Assembly: GCA_002179805.1 (NCBI GenBank)
Contig: NAVB01000148.1
Location: forward strand, 1 to 14,273
Reading direction: 5' to 3'
From: Acanthamoeba lenticulata
Lineage: Eukaryota; Discosea; Longamoebia; Acanthamoebidae
DNA: 14,273 nt
Of the stretch, positions 8,579-14,273 are shown in pieces. Position numbers and translations under genes: made by a program. Under the pieces are notes generated by a model. It did not search any database, had not been told where the DNA came from, and saw nothing but the letters and a program-made list of their open reading frames with translations. Each line of letters begins with the position of its first letter. Position 1 is the stretch's first letter.

Positions 8579-11500
8579 ATGTTTAGGTGGAGCCGCTGCG
8601 CGTCGTCCCATCGTCTTGCCGGCAACCCCACGGCAGCAAATGCCCTGCGAGCCAGCACAACTCTTGCCACACCCACTCGTGTCGCTGCTGGCAGTGCTCG
8701 TTTGGTGCTGCCCCTTCGTGCTCGAGAGGTTGCCAGCAAAGCAGGCCTGCCGTCCTACGAGAGCGAGTTCAGGGCTTCGGTGGACGACCCCGAGCGCTAC
8801 TGGGCTGCCAAAGCTGACCAGATCCACTGGCACAAGCGGTGCCTCTCCCCCTTATAATCACTCAATTCTTCAATCCTTTTTCTTCCAAATCGATTTCTTG
8901 TTAAAAATAGAATAATTAATAAATAAATAAAATCGATCGTTAAACATTCGACAAACTCCCCACAGGTATGATCGCGTGCTGGACTCTTCGCGTCCGCCCT
9001 TCTACCGCTGGTTCCCTGGTGGCAAGGTCAACACGTGCTACAACGCCCTTGACGTCCACATCGCCCAGGGTACGCTTTGTGTGCCTGCATCTGCAGCTTC
9101 GGCCTGCCCTCGACGAGGCGCTTGATCTCAGCTCCTGCCCCGTGTTTGCAGGACGCGGCGAGCAAGTGGCCCTCATATGGGACAGCCCCGTCGCCAAGAC
9201 GGTCCAGAAGTTCACGTACAAGGAACTCCACCAGCAGGTGACCCACTTTGCCGGCGTGCTGGCCAACACTCATGGCGTAGAGAAGGGGGACCGTGTGCTC
9301 ATCTACATGCCTATGATTCCCCAAGGCACGTGAAACTTCACTCCTTTGTGGCGACCGCGGACCGTTCGAACTCACGGGCAACGCCTGCGTGCAGCGGTGA
9401 TCGCCATGCTGGCTTGCGCGCGCCTCGGCGCGATTCACTCTGTCGTGTTTGGCGGCTTCGCGTCCGACCAGCTGGCCGTCCGTATCGACCACGCCAAGCC
9501 CAAGGTCCGTCCATGGAGCTAGCTCCGCACTTAGTGAGTTGATGGTGAAGGATCCTCACCACCCACGGACGCTCTCCTCTGGTGCAGGTGATTCTGTCGG
9601 CCTCGTGCGGCATTGAGCCCCACCACGTAGTGCAGTACAAGCCACTGCTCGACCGCGCCATCGATGCGGCCCAGCACAAGCCGCAGGCCAACATCATCTA
9701 CCAGCGGCACGCCCCCCTCTCTTTCGAGAGAGAGAGAGAGAGAGCTCTTCCCAGTCCACTGTCTCTAGGTGCGCGGCGCTCATACGTGATTTTGACATCT
9801 TTAACTACCCAGGCCGGGCCTCGAGATCAAGGCCCCCTTGTTGCAGACGGCCGACCACAAGGACTTTGACTGGGACGCCGAGTACGCGCGGGCAAAGCCC
9901 TTCGAGGCCTGTGTCGAAGTCGATTCCAACGTACGTCTACGTCTTTCGCATTCACCTCAACCACAACTCACCCACCAACTCTCCCGGCGACCGCAGGACC
10001 CGCTGTACGTGCTGTACACGTCCGGCACGACGGGCAACCCCAAGGGCGTGGTGCGCGACAACGCGGGCCACATGGTGGCCCTCAAAAACTCGATGGGCAT
10101 GGTATACGGCCTGCAGCCGGGCGAGGTCTTCTGGGCCGCCAGCGACATCGGCTGGGTCGTGGGCCACTCCTACATTGTCTACGGCCCGCTCCTGCAGGGC
10201 GCCACCACGGTCCTCTACGAGGGCAAGCCCGTCAACACGCCCGACGTACGTCATGCCCCCCGCCAGTCAAGGCTCGACGTGTTCTTAGCCCTTATCCCGT
10301 TGCGTCTCCTCCTGCTCCTTCTATGCGCAGTGCGGCGCCTATTGGCGAGTGATGAGCCAACACGGCGTCAACGTGTCGTTCATGGCCCCGACCGCCGTGC
10401 GCGCCATCCGGAAGGAGGACCCCGAGGGCGCCCACCTGGCCAAGTATGGTGCGTGCTAGCTGAGCAACGCTCATTTCTGTTGTCGCAAACCCATAATGAC
10501 ACTGGCAACGAACGCGACAGACTTGTCGAGCCTGCGGGCCTTCTTCCTGGCCGGCGAGCGCGCCGACCCGGCGACGGTCCACTGGGCCCAGCGGCTGCTC
10601 CAGCACCGACCTGTGGTCGACCACTGGTGGCAGACCGAGACCGGGTGGGCCATCGGAGCCAAGTGCCTCGGTCTCGACTACGGCTCCGAGCCCAACGTGG
10701 CCGGCCTCGACGGCCGCGTCAAGGTCAAGGTACTGTGCTGCCCCTGCTGTCATTTTTCCATGCTTTGCCGTGGACTCACTGGCTTCGTGAGGTCAGCCCG
10801 GATCGTGCGGCTTGGCAGTGCCGGGCTACGACGTGCGCGTGCTCGAGTCCACGACGGGCAAGGAGCTGCCCCACAACCGCCACCTGGGCGAGGTCGTCAT
10901 CAAGTACGGATGATCCCGTCCCATCCCACGCCACCGGCGCATCTGACCACGCGTGATGCGGGCCTCCGCCAACCTGTGCCTGTCTGTGCTCATCAGGTCA
11001 CCCCTCCCGCCGGGCTGCTTCCCCACGCTGTGGCCCAACGATGAGAAGAAGTACCAGAGCGCCTACTTTGAGACCTATCCCGGCTACTACAAGTGCGGTA
11101 CGCGTAAAGGGCTGGGCTGGGCTGGGCTGAGGCTGCGGGAGAGCTCATGTTGTCGTGCACACACCATGCAAACAGGCGACGCGGGCTTCGTGGACAGCGA
11201 CGGCTACATCCACATCATGGCCCGCACCGAGTACGCGCGACCTCCTTATTGGCGGGGCGAGGACATGAGGGCTCACCTTCTTCTTCTTCTTCTTCTTCTT
11301 CATCTTTTTGCTAGTGACGTGATCAACGTGGCGGGCCACCGGCTGAGCACGGGCTCACTCGAGGAGGTGCTGAGCTCGCATCCGGACGTGGCCGAGTGCG
11401 CCGTCATTGGAGCCGAGGACCAGCTCAAGGGCGAGGTCCCCGTCGGGTTCATTGTCCTCAAGTCGGGCGTCACGCGCGACAACCAGGAGGTGGTCGCCGA

Positions 11501-11800
11501 GTGCATCAAGCGCGTGCGAGAGCGCATCGGGCCCGTGGCCTCCTTCAAGGTGGCCATCCCGGTGGCGCGCCTGCCCAAGACCCGCTCGGGCAAGATCCTG
11601 CGCGGCACCATGAAGAAGATTGCCGATGGTCATGGTACGTGAGCCTACGCGTACGAAAGACTCGCTTTCTTTTTGAGACTAACGCCACGTCAGCTTATCC
11701 AACGCCGGCGACCATCGACGACCCGGCGGTCCTTGACGAGATCGAGGTGGCTCTCGTGAGCAAGGGCTTTGCCAAGGAGCGCGCGGATGACCAACAGTAG
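8579..11800 (+). CDS. Propionyl/acetyl-CoA synthetase, ACSS3-like, 14 exons
   Basis: An AMP-forming enzyme that makes acyl-CoA from a short-chain acid, ATP and CoA. Exons: 8579-8838, 8966-9069, 9152-9325, 9395-9504, 9588-9706, 9813-9930, 9997-10245, 10331-10448, 10521-10729, 10797-10903, 10997-11097, 11176-11230, 11315-11634 and 11694-11800. They total 2151 nt, 716 aa. Residues 1 to about 60 are Arg/Ser/Ala-rich with almost no acidic residues, fitting a mitochondrial presequence. The N-terminal ACS domain follows ([17 protein letters not shown]), then the P-loop [11 protein letters not shown] (302-312), TETG (456-459), [16 protein letters not shown], and [11 protein letters not shown] with catalytic lysine K668. 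Wording matches the ACSS3/PrpE branch, so propionate is the likely substrate. Introns 3 and 5 use GC donors (9326 and 9707): only these give IPQAVIAML and [11 protein letters not shown]. The reaction is well supported; substrate and location are inferred. Confidence 0.95.
9726..9742. repeat. GA dinucleotide run in intron 5 of the acyl-CoA synthetase gene
   Basis: A 17-base GA run lies inside the 106-nt GC-AG intron (9707-9812), about 20 bases after the donor. It is a simple microsatellite. Confidence 0.85.
11278..11301. repeat. TTC trinucleotide run in intron 12 of the acyl-CoA synthetase gene
   Basis: Eight TTC units make up the pyrimidine tract just before the CTAG acceptor (11311-11314). 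They probably act as the polypyrimidine tract. Confidence 0.85.
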
Positions 11801-11852
11801 TGATGTTGCGTGTCGGCGGTTCAACAATCCGCGCCTGATGCTGTATTATTCT

Positions 11853-12453
11853 TCAACTACAATAAACAAAGTTGCTAAACCAGTAGTGATGGTTCGAGTC
11901 GAAGCTGACGAGGGCGAGGAAGACGGCCTCTGACCAGAACCCGCCGAACGTTTGCTTGCCGTCAAACTGTGAAGTCACGTAGACAGCGAACTTCCTGGTC
12001 TTGCCGTTGTACGTGAAAACCTTGCAAGTGAGCAACATGTCGATGACGCCGGGTACATCGACGTCGTTGGTGTAGATGGTCGCCACACCGTCTGCCGCGT
12101 CAGCCGCTGTCTTCTTAAACCAGTTGAGGAAACGGTCGCCAAAGCAAGCAGGCCTGTGGGTCGCATAGCGAGCGACCTTCTGCACCATCTCAGGAGGAAG
12201 CCTAGAAAGCGGGCTGCCCAAGTCGGCCGCCCCCACCCACAAGAGCTTGACCACCTCCCACCGCGGTCGCACAAAGAGGCTGACTTGGCGCAAAACCTCT
12301 GGGGTCAACCTTGGCCGAAAGCGGAACTGGCACAGCACCTTCTTCTCCTCATCGGTCGGGGGATTCGCCCCGCAGGACAGACACCACCTCGCCAAGAACG
12401 GGCGATCGAGGCCACACCACGCAAGTCCAAACCCGCTCGCCTCTTTCTGCCAT
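11853..12453 (-). CDS. Hypothetical protein with F-box-like motif, 5' end uncertain
   Basis: A clear coding-like frame runs from 12506 to the TGA at 11855-11853, but it has no in-frame ATG before the one in PPEMVQK. One workable model starts at the ATG at 12453 (MAERGER), with an intron 12432-12327 and a second exon 12326-11853, giving 164 aa. Other donors in the same phase are possible, so this is only a candidate. The body contains LTPEVLRQVSLFVRPRWE, VVKLLWVGAADLGSPL and SRLPPEMVQKVARYA, where the LPPEMV segment resembles the start of an F-box. The C-terminal half has aromatic strand-like segments (RKFAVYVTSQFDGKQTF, GGFWSEAVFLALVSFD). I do not recognise the family. Its last codons overlap the poly(A) signal of the convergent acyl-CoA synthetase gene, and its 5' end lies within 65 bp of the next gene's stop on the same strand. 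Confidence 0.5.
11861..11866 (+). terminator. AATAAA poly(A) signal of the acyl-CoA synthetase gene
   Basis: A canonical hexamer 61 nt after the TAG stop. On the other strand the same bases are part of the last codons (VYCS region) of the convergent hypothetical gene, so the two transcripts should overlap at their 3' ends. Confidence 0.6.
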
Positions 12454-12517
12454 GTGCCTTTCTTGACGAACGAAATAAAGAAAAGAGCTTTGTTCACTGA
12501 ACACAAAACTTAATCCC

Positions 12518-14273
12518 TCAGTCGAACTGGCCAGCCCCAAAGATGGGAACGCTGACGGGCTCGCCCTCCCTGACCTCGCGGATTCTATGCTCCTTGTCCA
12601 ATGGATTTGCGTTCACGGCCAGGCTCGAGCCCGTGCTGGTGGCGCCGCCACTCGGGTAGCCCAGGTCGACCCGCTCGGCCTGCATGACGGGGAGCTCCTC
12701 CTGCCGCAGGGTCTCGATGGCGGCCATCTCGGCGCGAGGCTGCGCCACACCAAACTCGGTCGTGGCGGCGGACGACAGCGTCGGGCCGTAGCTCGTGTAG
12801 GTCTCGCCCGACCCCACGGTGGTGATCTTCACCACGGGCGTGTTGGGAATGCCCTCGGGGCTGTAGGTGATGCTGGTGCCTGGCGCAGAGGTCGTGACGG
12901 ACGAGCCGCCGGTCGTGCTGCGGACAGACGTCGTCGGGATGCTGGCGGAGGACGCCACGATCGGAGTCGCCGGCACAGTAGTCGTGGACGTACGAGCCGC
13001 CACAGGCACGGCTCTGGTGGGAACCGCGGCCGTGGAGGCCGTCGTGGCGGCCGTGGACAGACCCGTGGTCTCCGCCACCACGGGCGTGGCGGTCGGGGTC
13101 ACGACGGTCTTCTTCTTCTTCTTTTTGCCCAGCTTGATCCTCGACATCAGCGTGTTCCTCGAGTCGCTGTACACGTCCCCGACCGGACGAATGCCGGCCA
13201 CGTCCTGAATCCTGCACATGTGACACGGTCATCGCAAGTCCCCGTTACATTCAGCGTCCACATGCGCTGCGAGCTCAGGCCTGTGGCGGCTCGTACCGCT
13301 CGATCGCGACGGTGGCCGCAAGGAGAAGCAGCGGGTTGGAGAAGGTCGGCGCAACGCGGATGCCGTAGAGGCCCTGATCGCCCGGCGGCGCAAGCCCGCG
13401 CGACACCTGTTGTAACCGACGATGAGTCCCGCGTGAACGCGAGAGAGAGAAAGGGGGAAGAGACGTACGTCGGCGATGATGGTGTTAAATTGGTAGAAGC
13501 TAAACTCAGAGTGGGCAAAGTTGCCCTTGGCGTGGATGCTCTGCGAGTTGAACGGCCGCAGCGTGTAGATCGGCTCGTTGATGCTCAGGAACTTCCTCTT
13601 CACCTTGGCGGTCGTACCGTACACGGAAATCACTGCCCGTCCATTCGTTTATCAGCGCCTGGCCTCAACATTCAGGACTGTAGGGAGCGTATGCGTACGG
13701 TAGGTGGGCATGCGATAGAGGCGGTTCACGATGGAGGGCTCCTCGCGGATGAAGCCCACCTCGTGGCCCGAGGCGTCGGCGATGCGGATGTCGTCCAGCT
13801 GCTTGGACCCAAAGTTGCAGATGAGGCGGTAGCGCGCGAGGCCTTGCTGGTCCCGGACCTCGTACGTGTTGGACAGCACCCAGAACATGTGGCGCATCAC
13901 AAACAGCGGGCTGACGCCGGTCTCGCGCGGCACCGCGCCCGCGGCTGCGGCCGTCGTAGCGGCCATGGGCGTCAGGCCGGGCGAGCTCAGGGCTGAGTTC
14001 ATTTTTCACGCCGTTAACGGCCAGCGGTCAGAGAGAGCAGCGACAAAGGACGAACAAGCTGATGAGGGTTCGAGTACTGGGCGAGGCCGTGGCCGGCGCG
14101 GCGCCCATGGGCAGGCCCGAGGGCGAGGCGAGGCCGCTTTCGACCGTGGTCGCAGATCGCGTGACGGGGGTGGTGGAGCCCACGCCCGAGAGGCCGATGC
14201 CGGCCGTGGCCGCAGGCTGGCGCGCGCTTATTCCTGTCGGGCGGCGGGACGTGAGGCTGACTGCAATAGCCTG
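12518..14273 (-). CDS. LURP-one-related (tubby-like fold) protein, 5' partial, five exons
   Basis: Exons on the minus strand: 14273-14078 (enters from outside the window), 13992-13699, 13632-13469, 13406-13297 and 13211-12518. They join to 1458 nt, 485 residues plus stop; phases agree at every join and donors are GTAC-type. The first about 85 residues are Ala/Thr/Ser/Pro-rich. A LURP-one-related/scramblase-like domain follows: LFVMRHMFWVLSNTYEVRD, SKQLDDIRIADASGHEVGFI, VYGTTAKVKRKFL, SIHAKGNFAHSEFSFY, and PLLLLAATVAIER. These alternate strand-like segments with the charged turns usual in the family. After a lysine run (GKKKKKK) comes a Thr/Ser/Ala-rich tail of about 100 residues and an acidic end (KEHRIREVREGEPVSVP). 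Such domains are membrane- or lipid-associated in some members; the role here is unknown. The ATG at 14002 falls inside intron 1 and is not the start, because upstream exon 1 is clearly coding. Confidence 0.8.

Noticed and set aside
12587..13996. 469-codon open frame on the plus strand
   Set aside because: Antisense to the LURP-one-related gene, Arg/Gly/His-rich as expected for the complement of GC-rich coding DNA, and it crosses exon and intron boundaries of a well-supported gene.
13652..14002. Start of the LURP-one-related gene at the ATG at 14002
   Set aside because: The ATG lies in intron 1. The upstream exon (14273-14078) is open and joins in phase (A plus CC) to keep the frame into the domain.

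Overview
This window looks like nuclear DNA of a GC-rich, intron-rich, gene-dense free-living amoebozoan. Acanthamoeba is the best guess. The basis is the clean eukaryotic gene structures with 29 short introns (59 to 127 nt), very short spaces between genes, eukaryote-specific proteins (Reptin, a mitochondrial-type ACSS3, a LURP-one-related protein), an F-box protein with 27-residue 'LQWA-NGCPWD' ankyrin-like repeats, and an AAA ATPase of the DUF7025 type. No organism name can be proved from sequence alone. I found no bacterial operon, CRISPR array, tRNA, rRNA or intact transposon.

Layout, left to right. (1) 1-911 (+): last five exons of RuvBL2/Reptin. (2) 1010-2776 (-): an eight-exon alanine-glyoxylate aminotransferase, convergent with Reptin. 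(3) 2777-3029: an AT-rich divergent promoter. (4) 3030-5099 (+): an intronless AAA ATPase with a PAR3-N-terminal-like/PB1-like head, a DUF7025 middle and a C-terminal AAA domain. (5) 5121-5817: an unresolved stretch, then a promoter with three CCAAT boxes and a 16-bp perfect palindrome. (6) 5818-6625 (+): a secreted two-domain DUF4397 protein with one intron. (7) 6711-6860: a frameshifted WD40-like remnant. (8) 6935-8311 (-): the F-box/ankyrin-like repeat protein. (9) 8312-8578: a divergent promoter. (10) 8579-11800 (+): a 14-exon propionyl/acetyl-CoA synthetase (ACSS3-like, 716 aa). (11) 11853-12453 (-): an unrecognised protein with an uncertain 5' end. (12) 12518-14273 (-): a LURP-one-related (tubby-like fold) protein with a long Thr/Ser/Ala tail, cut by the window edge.

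The genes do not form a pathway. Aminotransferase and acyl-CoA synthetase are organelle metabolism, Reptin is chromatin and complex assembly, and the F-box protein is probably a ubiquitin-ligase adaptor. The most interesting signal is in the introns. Four of the 29 introns need a GC donor instead of GT to keep conserved protein motifs intact, and all four read GCACG. Twenty-one of the 29 donors carry C at +4 and G at +5. A domain fusion in the AAA ATPase, a homogenised 81-bp coding repeat, and stop codons embedded in poly(A) signals are the other points worth a look.
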